Positions 27,318-37,035 are shown, numbered from the stretch's first letter. The stretch: DNA of 64,000 nucleotides from CADEDH01 sp965262175 (GCA_965262175.1 CBDHES010000002.1:2294001-2358000), one strand, 5' to 3'. A program made the numbers and translations. Notes: generated from the letters alone by a model not told the origin.

Positions 27318-28495
27318 GCGTCACGCCACAGTTGGCGGGCGATGACGACGTTCTGGATCTCGGTGGCACCGTCGATGTACCCCGTCAGGCGGGCCGCCGC
27401 GAGATGGCGGGGGAGCGGGTTCGCCGGAGCGACGCCGGTGACCGCCCGGTCGAGCTGGTCACGCCGATAGCCGGCCGCCCCCATGACCTGCATGCAGTCG
27501 GCGATCCGAGCCTGGGCGGTCCGGGCCGCGAACTTCTTGGCATGGGCTGCGGCGACGGTGGCGTCGGCCCCGTCCTGGAGGAGGCGGGCCGCCCGATAGG
27601 TGAGGAGCCGGGTCGCCTCGAGGTCGGTCGCCACGTCGGCCAGCATCCACTGGACGCCTTGCTGATCGGCGACGGTCGACCCGAACAGTCCTCGACGCTC
27701 GGTGACCTCGAGGGCGACCGCCAGCGACCGGCGGAGGATCCCGCAGCACATGGCGCCGACCAGGACCCGGGCCAGGTCGATCCCGGCCATGGCGGCGGCG
27801 AAGGCTTCGCCGACTGGCGCCAGGGTGTTGACGATCGGGACCCGGACCTGGTCGAAGGTGAACCCGGCGGTGCCCATGGCGTGGGCCCCGAGGAGCTCAT
27901 AGGGAGGCAGGCGGGTGACGCCGTCGAGTTCAGGATCGACGACGATCGAGACGATGCCCCGATGGCCGAGGGCCTCGTCGGTCTGGGCGTAGACGTTCAG
28001 GGCACCGGCGTGGCTGCCGTTGGTGACCCATGCCTTGGCACCGGTGATCACCCACTCGTCACCGTCGCGGTGGGCCGCGCACTCGATCGCTGCCGCATCG
28101 GAACCGACGCCGGGCTCGGTCAGGAGGAACGCCCCGATCGTGCGACCGGTCACGAGGTCGGGAAGCAGGTCGGCGATGAGGGCCTCGTTGCCGCTCACGG
28201 CTACCGCTCGGGCCATGTTGTTGTGGACCACGGCGCTGAACGCCGCAGCCAGGTCGGCCGCCGCCAGCTCCTCCAGCACCCGGGCCAACACGACCGGTCC
28301 GGCCCCCCGACCGCCGAGATCGGTGGGCACGAGGAGCGCGGTCAGCCCGGATCGGGCCAAGCCGTCGAATGCCTCGTGGGCGAAGCGGCGCTCCCGCTCC
28401 CACGACTCGGCTCGAGGCTCGATGTCTCGGGCGGCGAAGGCGATCGCCTCGTCGATGATCTCCTGCTCGGCCTCGGTGACCCGGTCGTCGGACAT
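27299..28495 (-). CDS. acyl-CoA dehydrogenase
   Basis: This 398-residue flavoprotein oxidises acyl-CoA to enoyl-CoA. The N-terminal helical domain is followed by the FAD/substrate strand TEPGVGSDAAAIECAA and ITGAKAWVTNGSHAGALNVYAQT. The C-terminal part has QGVQWMLADVATDLEATRLLTYRAA and the FAD-contact QVMGAAGYRRD, with a terminal segment (IYDGATEIQ-like, here YIDGATEIQNVVIAR). ATG 28495 was chosen over 28531 because the extra residues are Arg-rich and unlike the family. A catalytic Glu is not certain by eye. Chain-length preference cannot be judged. Confidence 0.92.
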   Translation of the reverse strand: MSDDRVTEAEQEIIDEAIAFAARDIEPRAESWERERRFAHEAFDGLARSGLTALLVPTDLGGRGAGPVVLARVLEELAAADLAAAFSAVVHNNMARAVAVSGNEALIADLLPDLVTGRTIGAFLLTEPGVGSDAAAIECAAHRDGDEWVITGAKAWVTNGSHAGALNVYAQTDEALGHRGIVSIVVDPELDGVTRLPPYELLGAHAMGTAGFTFDQVRVPIVNTLAPVGEAFAAAMAGIDLARVLVGAMCCGILRRSLAVALEVTERRGLFGSTVADQQGVQWMLADVATDLEATRLLTYRAARLLQDGADATVAAAHAKKFAARTAQARIADCMQVMGAAGYRRDQLDRAVTGVAPANPLPRHLAAARLTGYIDGATEIQNVVIARQLWRDAERHRP

Positions 28496-28574
28496 TCGCC
28501 GAGAGTAGCGCCGGGCCGTGAACCGGCCCATCGGGCCCGGCGGAACTCGTCGGGCCCGATGGACGCGGTGGCGG

Positions 28575-28814
28575 TTACTCGGCGGCCGCTTGGGCCAGTT
28601 GGCGGCGGGCCTTCAGAATCCGGCGCCGCTGCCGCTCCGAGGTGCCGCCCCACACGCCGTGGTCGATCCGGTGGGCGAGGGCATACTCCAGGCAGGATTC
28701 CTGGACTGGGCAGGTCGCACAGATCTTCTTTGCCACCTCGACCCCGACGCCATCGCTCGGAAAGAACACCGCCGGGGGGTGGTTGTTGCAATTCCCTTCA
28801 GCCATCCAGTCCAT
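28575..28814 (-). CDS. second WhiB-family regulator
   Basis: This roughly 79-residue Wbl protein has cysteines in EGNCNNHPP and ICATCPVQESC, and the turn GVWGGTSERQRRRILKARR. The start is uncertain: ATG 28814 (MDWMAEGNC) or 28805 gives a normal length, while a longer in-frame TTG start at 28919 would add 35 residues not typical of the family. The acidic-aromatic FFPSDGVGVEVAKKIC matches the WhiB2/WhmD branch linked to septation. It is divergent from the small gene at 28976. Confidence 0.9.
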   Translation of the reverse strand: MDWMAEGNCNNHPPAVFFPSDGVGVEVAKKICATCPVQESCLEYALAHRIDHGVWGGTSERQRRRILKARRQLAQAAAE

Positions 28815-28975
28815 GGCCTGTAAGACGTACCGGAGGGTCGGATGGTTCCCGAGCGGGGGAAGATTCTCCCGAGTGTGACTGACGTCTCGCCCGGTGAGCG
28901 CCCTACGCGTGGGTAACAACGCAGAGGGCGATCGTTCCGCGGGCGGGGGGAACGACGCCGGTATCGTTGTCGACC

Positions 28976-29290
28976 ATGACTGCCGTTGAACCCGAAGAAC
29001 AAGACCAGATTCCGGTCGCGCACGTCACCATCGTCTACCTCGGTCCGGTCGCCCCCCACTGGGATCTCCGGGTCCACTATGGCGACCAGAAGATGCTCGA
29101 CGACTTCTGGACCAGGGTCAACGCTCGTCTCCTGCTGCTCCCCAAGCACGATCCCCAGTTCCGCCGCAATCGGGAGCGGGTCAATCGTGACGCCGAGCGG
29201 GAGTACATCATCTGTGACTGGGATCTCGGCGAGGACGACGCCGAGACGACCTCGACCCCCACGAGCCGCCCCGCCGCCGTCGCCGAGTGA
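28976..29290 (+). CDS. conserved small protein of unknown function
   Basis: The 104-residue soluble acidic protein has a compact folded-looking core (VAHVTIVYLGPVAPHWDLRVHYGD, then FWTRVNARLLLLPKHDPQFRRNRERV) and a disordered Thr/Ala-rich tail. I do not recognise a named family. ATG 28976 is preferred over 28967 and follows the divergent whiB promoter region. Its TGA overlaps the GTG start of the ROK kinase (GTGA), so the two are translationally coupled. Confidence 0.7.
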   Translation: MTAVEPEEQDQIPVAHVTIVYLGPVAPHWDLRVHYGDQKMLDDFWTRVNARLLLLPKHDPQFRRNRERVNRDAEREYIICDWDLGEDDAETTSTPTSRPAAVAE

Positions 29291-30237
29291 CCGCGGCTCC
29301 GGCGCCGCGACACGTCGGGGTCGACCTCGGCGGCACCAAGATCCTGGCCCGGTTGGTCGACGCCACCACCGGGCACGCCGTGGGCCGGACGAAGATCGCC
29401 ACGCCCGGCACCGGGCCCGATGACGTCCTGGCTGCGGTCGCCGCGGCCGTGACCGGCCTGGTCGGGTGGGAGGAGGCGGCGGCGGTCGGCGTCGGCGTAC
29501 CCGGCTTCGTCGAGGACGCGGCGATCGCGGTGCGATGCGCCAACATCGTCGGGTGGGACGAACCCATCGACGTCGCGGATCGACTTCGCCACCTCGGCAA
29601 ACCGGTGGTGGTGGCCAACGACGTCAACTGCGGGGCCGTCGCCGAGCACCGGTTCGGAGCTGGCCGGGGCATCGATGACCTGCTGGCGGTGTTCGTCGGG
29701 ACCGGCGTGGGTGGCGGACTGATCCTCGACGGCGCCCTGCGGGCCGGGCGGCGGGGGCTGGCCGGGGAGATCGGCCACGTCACGGTCCGGCCCGGAGGCC
29801 GGCGATGTGGCTGCGGCGGCGACGGCCATCTCGAGGCGTACGCCGGGAGGGCCGGGATCGAACGGCGGGCCCGGGAGCTGGCCGCCGCTGGCCGGCCGAC
29901 CCGGCTGGTCGAGTGGGCCGGCGCCGGTTCGATCAAGTCCCGTCACCTCGCCCGAGCCCTCGACGAGGGCGACGAGGTCGCCGTCGAGCTGATCGCCGAG
30001 GCGATCGACGCGCTGGCGGTGGCCATCGGCAACGCCGTCGCACTGCTCGATCTCGATCGGGTCGTTCTGGGTGGCGGTGTGGTAGACAAGTTGGGTCAAC
30101 CGTTCGTCGACCGCATCGCCAGGTCGGCTTCCTTCGGAGGTCTGGGTCCGGAGCTCTGTGAGCTCCGGCTCGCCGGCCGCCTCGACGACGCCGGAGTCGT
30201 CGGAGCCGCAATCCTGGCGGCCGACTGCGTCGGGTAA
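29287..30237 (+). CDS. ROK-family sugar kinase (probable glucokinase)
   Basis: The 316-residue cytosolic kinase has the N-terminal phosphate-binding loop VGVDLGGTKILARLVD, the catalytic Asp region VVANDVNCGAVAEHRFGAG, and the second glycine-rich stretch VFVGTGVGGGLILDG. The ROK zinc motif is present as RCGCGGDGHLEAYAG. These support ATP-dependent phosphorylation of glucose or a related hexose, as in actinobacterial GlkA. It lacks an N-terminal helix-turn-helix, so it is an enzyme and not a NagC-type repressor. The start is GTG overlapping the previous stop. Confidence 0.93.
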   Translation: MTAAPAPRHVGVDLGGTKILARLVDATTGHAVGRTKIATPGTGPDDVLAAVAAAVTGLVGWEEAAAVGVGVPGFVEDAAIAVRCANIVGWDEPIDVADRLRHLGKPVVVANDVNCGAVAEHRFGAGRGIDDLLAVFVGTGVGGGLILDGALRAGRRGLAGEIGHVTVRPGGRRCGCGGDGHLEAYAGRAGIERRARELAAAGRPTRLVEWAGAGSIKSRHLARALDEGDEVAVELIAEAIDALAVAIGNAVALLDLDRVVLGGGVVDKLGQPFVDRIARSASFGGLGPELCELRLAGRLDDAGVVGAAILAADCVG

Positions 30238-30446
30238 CCGCCGTGACCCTCGCTCCGCTCTTCCGTCAAGTCTCTCAGTTCTTCGGCCCGGTGGCCGACC
30301 TGGTCGGTTCTCGACCCCGGTCGACTCGAACCGCCCGGCCGGGCCCCTGGCGTCCGGTCACGCTCCGGTTGCCGACCGGTTCCGGCTCGCCACCCGACGG
30401 CCGATTCCGTCCCATCCGCCGCTTCCTCACCCCCGAGCTCCCGCCC

Positions 30447-33098
30447 ATGATCTCGCTCGACCGTCCCGCTTCGGGGCTCGCATCCCGATTCATCAATCGC
30501 GAGCTGTCCTGGCTCGCCTTCAACGCCCGGGTCCTGGCTCAGGCCGAGGATCGGTCGAAGCCGCTCCTCGAACGGCTGAAGTTCTGCGCCATCCACGCCT
30601 CCAACCTCGACGAGTTCTTCCAGGTTCGGGTGGCCGGTCTGACCGAGCAGGTCGAGGCCGGTGTCTCGAAGGCTCCGCCCGACGGGTTGTCACCCCGGGA
30701 CCAGCTCTCGGCCATCCGCAACGAGGTCCTGGCCCAGGAGGGGCGGGTCCGGTCCCTCGCCGCCGAGCTGATCCCGGCCTTGGCCGGCCAGGGAGTCGAC
30801 GTGGTGACGTTCGAGGAGCTGAGCCCGGCCGAGGCGTCGACGGCGACGGCCGAGTTCGGGTCCCGGATCTTTCCGGTGCTGACCCCACTGGCGGTCGACA
30901 GCAGCCACCCGTTCCCCTACATCTCCAACCTGTCGTTGAACTTGGCGGTCCTGGTCGACGACCCCGCCGTCGACACCCTCCTGTTCGCCCGGATCAAGGT
31001 CCCGCCGACCCTGCCCCGGTTCCTGCCGGTCGCTCCCCATCGATACGTTCCGACCGAGCAGGTCATCGCCGCCCACCTCGACCAGCTGTTCCCCGGCCTC
31101 GACGTGGTCGGCGCCTGGAGCTTCCGGGTCACCCGGAACGCCGATCTCTCGTTCGACGACTCCGACGCCGATGACCTGCTCGAGGCGATCGAGGACGAGT
31201 TGAAGCGACGCAACCGGTTCGGCCGAGCGATCCGCCTCGAGCTCGACCGGGCGATGCCGGCCTCGGCCCGGGACCTGATCCAGCGCGAGCTGGAGCTCTC
31301 CGATGACGAGGTCTATGAGGTGTCGGGGCTGCTCGACCTGACCGGCCTGTGGGAGCTGGCCAACCTCGATCGCCCCGATCTCCGCGACGCCATGGTCCCC
31401 AGCGTCACCCCCCGGTCGCTGCGTGAGGTCCGGGACAGCCACGACTTCTTCGCCCGCATCGCCCAGGCCGACATCATCGTCCACCACCCCTACGACTCGT
31501 TCGGTGCCTCGACCACCGAGATGATCCGCCAGGCGTCGCTCGACCCCGACGTCCAGGCCATCAAGCTGACCCTCTACCGCACATCGGGAGACAGCCCGAT
31601 CATCGGTTCGCTGATTCGGGCCGCCGAGCAGGGTAAGCAGGTGGCGGCGCTGATCGAGCTCAAGGCCCGATTCGACGAGGAGGCCAACATCACGTGGGCC
31701 CGCCGGCTGGAACAGGCCGGTGTCCACGTCGTCTACGGGCTCGCCGGACTCAAGATCCACACCAAGACCGCCCTCGTGGTTCGCAACGAGCCGAACGGCG
31801 TCCGTCGCTACTGCCACGTCGGCACCGGCAACTACAACCCCAAGACGGCTCGGATCTACGAGGACTTCGGCATCCTGACCGCCGATCCGGAGATCGGTCG
31901 GGAGCTGAGCCAGCTGTTCAACTACCTGACCGGCTATGGCCGTGAGGTCAGCTACGACCGCCTTCTCGTCGCCCCCCACTCGCTCCGCCAGGACCTGGCC
32001 GACCTGATCGACGGGGAGATCGCCGCCGCCCGAGCCGCAACCGCCGACCGTGCCATGGTGGTCGCCGACGTCGCCCCCCGGTCGTCGGGCCTCGGCCCGT
32101 CGGGTGACACCGTCGTCGCCCCGACCGACCCGGCGGGCGGCGGTGACCCCACCGCGAGTCCGGTCGAGGAGTCGATGGTCGGCGGCGAGCCCCGTCCGGC
32201 CGGAGGGCCGGGGGGCCGGATCATCCTCAAGATGAACAGCCTTGTCGACGCCGACATCATCGACCGGCTCTACGCCGCCTCCCAGGAAGGGGTGGAGATC
32301 GACCTGATCGTCCGGGGTATCTGCTGTCTTCGAGCTGGCGTGCCGGGGTTGTCGGACCGCATCCGGGTCCGCAGCATCGTCGGGCGCTATCTGGAGCACA
32401 GCCGGGTGCTGTACTTCGCCAACGGTGGTGGTCGGGGCGTCGAGCAGTTCTACATCGGGTCCGCCGACCTCATGCCCCGCAACCTCGATCGTCGGGTCGA
32501 GGTCATGGTCCGCGTCGACGACCATCGCAGTCGGGAGCGCCTCCGTGAGGCGCTGGCGGTCAACCTCTCGGACACCGCCCTGGCCTGGGAGCTCCAGCCC
32601 GACGGCAGTTACCGTCGGCTCGAGGGTGGCGTCGACTCCCATCGGCGTTTCGAGGAGCTGGCCACCGGCCGGGCGGCCGCCGCCCACCACGACGGCGACG
32701 TCGCCGAGCACACGGTCCGGGCCGCTGGCTGCCTGGTCTACCGAACGTCCCCGGCCGGGCCCGAGGTGCTGCTGGTCCACCGGCCCCGGTACGGCGACTG
32801 GTCGTTTCCCAAGGGGAAGCGGGAGCCGGGGGAATCAGACCTGGCGTGCGCCCTTCGGGAGGTCGAGGAGGAGACCGGCTTCCGAGGTGAGGTCGGGCGG
32901 GAGCTTCCCGCCTCGACCTATGAGGTCGGTGGGCGCCCCAAGATCGTCCGGTACTGGCTTCTCCGCCAGACCGACGGGGCCTTCGTCGCCAACGAGGAGG
33001 TCGACCGGATCCAGTGGGCAACCCCTGCCGAAGCCGCTGACCTGGTGGCCTACGACCACGACCGTCGGCTGTTGCGGGAGGTGCCGGACGGCGACTAG
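30447..33098 (+). CDS. ppk: polyphosphate kinase fused to a C-terminal Nudix hydrolase
   Basis: The 883-residue protein begins with a full PPK1: N-terminal domain (INRELSWLAFNARVL, HASNLDEFFQVRVAGL), head domain (VLTPLAVDSSHPFPYISN), and two phospholipase-D-like catalytic domains. The phosphorylated His is in RRYCHVGTGNYNPKTARIYED near residue 456. A roughly 60-residue Pro/Ala/Gly-rich insert (about 530-590) splits the catalytic domains. After the PPK end comes a Nudix domain (about 750-880) with the complete box GKREPGESDLACALREVEEE. PPK1 makes polyphosphate from ATP; Nudix domains hydrolyse NDP-X. ATG 30447 was chosen; GTG 30243 would lie five bases after the ROK stop but adds a low-complexity extension. 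Confidence 0.9.
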   Translation: MISLDRPASGLASRFINRELSWLAFNARVLAQAEDRSKPLLERLKFCAIHASNLDEFFQVRVAGLTEQVEAGVSKAPPDGLSPRDQLSAIRNEVLAQEGRVRSLAAELIPALAGQGVDVVTFEELSPAEASTATAEFGSRIFPVLTPLAVDSSHPFPYISNLSLNLAVLVDDPAVDTLLFARIKVPPTLPRFLPVAPHRYVPTEQVIAAHLDQLFPGLDVVGAWSFRVTRNADLSFDDSDADDLLEAIEDELKRRNRFGRAIRLELDRAMPASARDLIQRELELSDDEVYEVSGLLDLTGLWELANLDRPDLRDAMVPSVTPRSLREVRDSHDFFARIAQADIIVHHPYDSFGASTTEMIRQASLDPDVQAIKLTLYRTSGDSPIIGSLIRAAEQGKQVAALIELKARFDEEANITWARRLEQAGVHVVYGLAGLKIHTKTALVVRNEPNGVRRYCHVGTGNYNPKTARIYEDFGILTADPEIGRELSQLFNYLTGYGREVSYDRLLVAPHSLRQDLADLIDGEIAAARAATADRAMVVADVAPRSSGLGPSGDTVVAPTDPAGGGDPTASPVEESMVGGEPRPAGGPGGRIILKMNSLVDADIIDRLYAASQEGVEIDLIVRGICCLRAGVPGLSDRIRVRSIVGRYLEHSRVLYFANGGGRGVEQFYIGSADLMPRNLDRRVEVMVRVDDHRSRERLREALAVNLSDTALAWELQPDGSYRRLEGGVDSHRRFEELATGRAAAAHHDGDVAEHTVRAAGCLVYRTSPAGPEVLLVHRPRYGDWSFPKGKREPGESDLACALREVEEETGFRGEVGRELPASTYEVGGRPKIVRYWLLRQTDGAFVANEEVDRIQWATPAEAADLVAYDHDRRLLREVPDGD

Positions 33099-33143
33099 CG
33101 CCGCCTCCCGGTGGGGAGCGGCGGACGGTTACCATCGGGTGTG

Positions 33144-34706
33144 ATGGGCGTGTGGGGTAGGTCGGATTCGAAGGAGGGCGCCGAGGCGTTCGTCGTCCAA
33201 CCGTTCACCCGCCTCGCCCGCACCCATGGGCTGTCGGTGGCTGGCGACGCCCTGCTGGCCGTGGCATTGGCCGACTCGCTCTTCTTCAACGTCGACCCGA
33301 ACGACGCCCGGTGGAAGGTCGCGGCGTACCTGGTGTTGACGATCGCCCCCTTCGCCGTCGTGGCCCCGTTCCTCGGGCCGCTGATGGATCGATGGCGGGG
33401 CGGCCATCGCTACATGATGATCGGCGCCGCCCTCGTCAGGGCGGCGTTGATGGTCGCGCTGGTCCGCTACGTCCAGGGCCCGGTCCTGTTCCCGCTGGCG
33501 TTCTCGATGCTGGTCATGGCCAAGACCCATGCCGTGGCCAAGAGCGCGCTCGTCCCGGCGATGGTCCGGAGCGAGGAGGCGCTGGTCAAGTCCAACGCCC
33601 GCCTGTCGGTGCTGGCCGGTGTGTCGTCGGGCGTGGCCGGTGTCCCTGGCGTGATCCTCCTGCAGCTGTTCGGCTCGGGTGCCGTGCTCGGCCTGGGGGC
33701 CGTCGTGTTCGCCGGTGCGGCGCTGTTCGCCCTCCAGATCCCGCGGGTGACGATCGCCCCCAGTCCGCCGGAGCCGCAAGAGAAGGCCGAGTTGCGCAGC
33801 GCCGGCGTGGTGTTGGCGGCCACCGCCATGGGGTATCTCCGAGGCGTTGCCGGCTTCATCACCCTGCTCCTGGCCTTCACCCTTCGCGGCGGTATCGACC
33901 CCGGGCCGACGGCGCCGGGGGTCAACATCGGTCACCAGGTCCGGGAGAGCCTGGGCTTCGAGCAACTCGACCTCACCACCGGCGGGGCCCCGGTCTGGCA
34001 CTTCGGCCTGGCGTTGGTCGGCGTCGGCCTCGGCGGCCTGGTGGCCGCGTTGTCGGTGCCCCGGCTGCGAACGATGGTGCCCGAGGAGCGGATCCTGGCC
34101 ATGGCGTTGCTCTCGCTTGCCGGCTTGTGTGGGCTCGCGGCGCTGTCGACCCAGCCGGTAGGGGCGTTCGTGGCCGGGTTCGCCGTCGCCCTGGCCGGCA
34201 CCGGGGGCAAGCAGTCCTTCGACGCCATCGTCCAGCGGGACGCCCCCAAGGCCAACCTCGGGCGGTCGTTCGCCAAGTTCGAGAGCCGGTTCCAGCTGTT
34301 CTGGGTCGTCGGCGCCCTCGTCCCGGCCGTCGTGCCCTTCCCTGCGCCGCTCGGCTTCGGGTTGGTGACCGTCACCGGGTTGTTCGTCGGTGGCAGCTAC
34401 TGGTTCGGTCGTCGCCCCGACCCTCGGGCGGTGCTGAACGGTGAGGGCGTTCCCGAGCGTTTCCGGCCGACCATCACCCTGCCCTGGCGTCGTTCGCCCG
34501 AGGAAGCCGAGCCGTCCGGGGGCCCTGGTTCACCCGACGATACCGAGCTGATCGAGGGCCCTGGTTCGCCCGACGATGTCGAGCCGGCGGTCGCCCCGGA
34601 CGTCGACGAGGAGCCGACCACCCCGCTGATGATCGAGCTCGACGCCCCGAGCGCCGGTGACGAAGACCCGGCCCCCGACGACGAGACGACCGAGGTCCAG
34701 CTCTAG
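33144..34706 (+). CDS. MFS transporter with an acidic C-terminal tail
   Basis: This 520-residue membrane protein has about 12 hydrophobic helices (from residue 35 to 420) and the MFS loop motif after the second helix (FLGPLMDRWRGGHRYMMIGAAL). It is closest in style to the enterobactin-exporter/MFS_3 group. The last 100 residues are a cytoplasmic Asp/Glu/Pro-rich tail with two copies of GPGSPDD, encoded by a short direct DNA repeat around 34519-34580. The substrate is unknown. It follows the PPK-Nudix gene by 45 bases on the same strand and may belong to the same transcript. Confidence 0.85.
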   Translation: MGVWGRSDSKEGAEAFVVQPFTRLARTHGLSVAGDALLAVALADSLFFNVDPNDARWKVAAYLVLTIAPFAVVAPFLGPLMDRWRGGHRYMMIGAALVRAALMVALVRYVQGPVLFPLAFSMLVMAKTHAVAKSALVPAMVRSEEALVKSNARLSVLAGVSSGVAGVPGVILLQLFGSGAVLGLGAVVFAGAALFALQIPRVTIAPSPPEPQEKAELRSAGVVLAATAMGYLRGVAGFITLLLAFTLRGGIDPGPTAPGVNIGHQVRESLGFEQLDLTTGGAPVWHFGLALVGVGLGGLVAALSVPRLRTMVPEERILAMALLSLAGLCGLAALSTQPVGAFVAGFAVALAGTGGKQSFDAIVQRDAPKANLGRSFAKFESRFQLFWVVGALVPAVVPFPAPLGFGLVTVTGLFVGGSYWFGRRPDPRAVLNGEGVPERFRPTITLPWRRSPEEAEPSGGPGSPDDTELIEGPGSPDDVEPAVAPDVDEEPTTPLMIELDAPSAGDEDPAPDDETTEVQL

Positions 34707-34751
34707 CGGCTGGGACCGAGCCGGCCCCGGTCCGTGGGCCTACGGGCTCGA

Positions 34752-35993
34752 TCAGGGCTGATCGTCGAGGCCGGACAGGTCGTCGGGAACGTCGAAGTCG
34801 ACCTGGCCGACGTCGGCGTCGAGCCCGATGCGGGCCAGCCACAACCCGGGAGCGTCGATCTCGGCTGCGGTCGGGAGGTCCAGCTCGTCGGCCCACAGGC
34901 GGGCCAGCCCCTCGTCGCCGGCCCGCTCGACGATCCCGGCGATGAAGCGATCGCCCCGATCGAGGGTCCGCTCGGTGATCTCCAACCCCAGGAGCCGTTC
35001 CATGACCCGGTCGGCCGGGGCGACGTCGATCCATCGCTCCCGGAATCGGGCTCGGATGGCGTCGCTTGGCCCGACGAGGTGGCCACAGATCGTGTCGACC
35101 GAGTGGGTCACGAACCCCAGGATGGCCGAGACCAGCGCCTCGAACTGGGGGACGAGCAGGTCGTGGGACGGCGATCGCATCATCGACAGCAGCAGGTCCG
35201 GGTCGCCGAGCGACTCGCTCAGCTCCTGAAGCTGTGACATGTCGGTCATCGGGCCGAGCCCCGACAGGTGCTCGGTTATCGCATCGGTGTTCGGACGGAA
35301 GGCGGCGGCGAAGTCGAGGAGCAGGGCCTCGACCCGCTTCCCGACGTGGGGCGTCGACAGCACGGCGTGGGCCGTGAGCTCGTGGACGAGCACCCAGAGG
35401 GCCAACTCGTCGACCGTGACGTCCCACTCCTCGGCGGCGGCGGTCACGCCCGAGGGCACGACGAGCACCGTCGACGTCGATCGGGGGACCGGCAGGTCGT
35501 ACTGGCCGAGCGCCCGCTGGCCGAGATGGCCGATCATGGACCCGGCGCTCGCCGAAACCAGCATCGGGCCGATCGAGGCGAAGAGCTGCCCGAGGATGGC
35601 TCCGAAGGGATCCGGGCCGCCGCCGGCGGTCGCGTCGGCGGCGTCGGCCTGCTCGGCCTCGGTCAGCGCCTGACCGAGGGCCTCGGCGAACCGCTCGAAG
35701 AACGGTCGGTAGGCGACGACCGTGCGCTCGGTCCAGGTGGCTCTGGTCACGGCCTCGACCGTCGTGTTGGACGGGAGGACGATCCCCGTAGCTTGGGCCA
35801 CATGAAGTTCGGCGACCCGGGCCAGCTCCTCGACCTTGATGCGGAGCGCCGGTTCGACGTTCGGCTCCCCACCGCCGGAGGTGGCGATCGACGCCGCCAA
35901 CTGGGCGGCCATCGCCCATGGGTCGCCACCGGCCCCGGCCAGATTGCCGAAGTTGAAGAACGGGAACTGCCCGAGTGGGTCACCACTGGTCAC
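34752..35993 (-). CDS. DUF2342-type zincin metallohydrolase
   Basis: This 413-residue cytosolic protein belongs to the actinobacterial DUF2342/zincin-like family, sometimes annotated as 'coenzyme F420 biosynthesis-associated' or 'zinc-dependent metalloprotease'. The metal-binding helix is LWVLVHELTAHAVLSTPHVG near residue 200, a variant of the HExxH theme (HELTAH), as usual for this family. The N-terminal segment QLAASIATSGG and NVEPALRIKVEELARVAELH also fit. Start GTG 35993 is about 18 bases from the divergent epimerase gene. The family's biochemical role is unproven. Confidence 0.85.
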   Translation of the reverse strand: MTSGDPLGQFPFFNFGNLAGAGGDPWAMAAQLAASIATSGGGEPNVEPALRIKVEELARVAELHVAQATGIVLPSNTTVEAVTRATWTERTVVAYRPFFERFAEALGQALTEAEQADAADATAGGGPDPFGAILGQLFASIGPMLVSASAGSMIGHLGQRALGQYDLPVPRSTSTVLVVPSGVTAAAEEWDVTVDELALWVLVHELTAHAVLSTPHVGKRVEALLLDFAAAFRPNTDAITEHLSGLGPMTDMSQLQELSESLGDPDLLLSMMRSPSHDLLVPQFEALVSAILGFVTHSVDTICGHLVGPSDAIRARFRERWIDVAPADRVMERLLGLEITERTLDRGDRFIAGIVERAGDEGLARLWADELDLPTAAEIDAPGLWLARIGLDADVGQVDFDVPDDLSGLDDQP

Positions 35994-36010
35994 AAGAGCA
36001 TCGTAGGCCC

Positions 36011-37030
36011 GTGAGGACGATCGCGGTGACCGGGGCGGCTGGTTCGGTCGGCCGGCGGGTGGTGGCGCTGCTGGCTGCCGAGTTGGGCGACGGGGCGGTC
36101 CGGGCCTTCGACCGCGACCCGTTGGCCCCTCTTCCTGGCGTCGAGTTCCATCAGTTCGACATCGCCGGTCCGCAGCTGGTCGGCCATCTGACCGGCGCCG
36201 AGACGGTGATCCACCTCGCCGAGGATCGGGGTCGACGGTCCGACATCACCCTGGCCCTCGAGATGCTCGACCGCGTGCTGGCAGCGGCCGCCGAGGTGGG
36301 GTGTGGCCGGGTGGTGCTGCTGTCGTCCGCGCTCGTCTACGGGGCCTACGTCGACAATCCGGTGCCCATCACCGAGGGCCAACGGGTCGCCCCGGTGCCC
36401 GGGCTGGCCTACGCCGCCACCAAGGCAGCGCTGGAGCGCCGCCTCGACCGATGGGCGGCGGCGACCGGTTCCGAGGCGGTCATCCTCCGGCCCACGACGA
36501 CGATCTCCGAGCGGGGCGTCAGCTACATCGCCGGTGCCCTCCGTTCGGCCACCACGCTCCGGTCCGAGGTCGGGGCGCCGCCGGTTCAGTTCCTGCACCA
36601 CGACGACCTGGCGGCCGCCGTCGCCCATCTGGCCACCCGATCATCGGCCGGGCCGTTCAACGTCGCGCCCGACGGGTGGATCGACCCCGAGGTGTTCCGC
36701 GATCTCTTGCTGGAGGTCGATCTGCCGGTGCCCGACCGCTTGGGGGCGGTGACCGGACCGCTGGCCCGGACCGTTCGCCGCCGCCCGGCCGGGCTCGACG
36801 ACTACGTCCGGCATCCGTGGGTGGTGGCCAACGATCGCCTCCGGGCCACCGGATGGACCCCCCGGTTCTCCAACGAGGAGACCTTCGTCGCCGGCCACCC
36901 GGCTCCCGAGTGGCGGGCGTTCGCCCTCCGCCGCCGACAGGAGCTGGCGCTGAGCGCGCTCGGGGCCGTCACGTTGGGGGCGGTCGGCGCGGCCGGGCTC
37001 ACCGCCCGCCACGTGCTTCGACCGCGGTAG
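36011..37030 (+). CDS. NAD-dependent epimerase/dehydratase (extended SDR)
   Basis: This 339-residue Rossmann-fold protein has the NAD(P)-binding motif IAVTGAAGSVGRRV at residue 3 and the SDR catalytic pair YAATKAALERRLD (YxxxK) near residue 136. The substrate domain includes VQFLHHDDLAAAVAHLA, typical of nucleoside-diphosphate-sugar epimerases. The last 30 residues contain a hydrophobic stretch (LGAVTLGAVGAAGLTA) that may be a membrane anchor, unusual for the family. The start is GTG 36011. It converges with the HtrA-like gene, with five bases between stops. Confidence 0.87.
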   Translation: MRTIAVTGAAGSVGRRVVALLAAELGDGAVRAFDRDPLAPLPGVEFHQFDIAGPQLVGHLTGAETVIHLAEDRGRRSDITLALEMLDRVLAAAAEVGCGRVVLLSSALVYGAYVDNPVPITEGQRVAPVPGLAYAATKAALERRLDRWAAATGSEAVILRPTTTISERGVSYIAGALRSATTLRSEVGAPPVQFLHHDDLAAAVAHLATRSSAGPFNVAPDGWIDPEVFRDLLLEVDLPVPDRLGAVTGPLARTVRRRPAGLDDYVRHPWVVANDRLRATGWTPRFSNEETFVAGHPAPEWRAFALRRRQELALSALGAVTLGAVGAAGLTARHVLRPR

Positions 37031-37035
37031 ACGGG

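Noticed and set aside
30243..30446. N-terminal extension of PPK from GTG 30243
   Set aside because: The spacing after the ROK stop is attractive, but the 68 residues are Arg/Pro-rich and unlike any PPK N-terminus.
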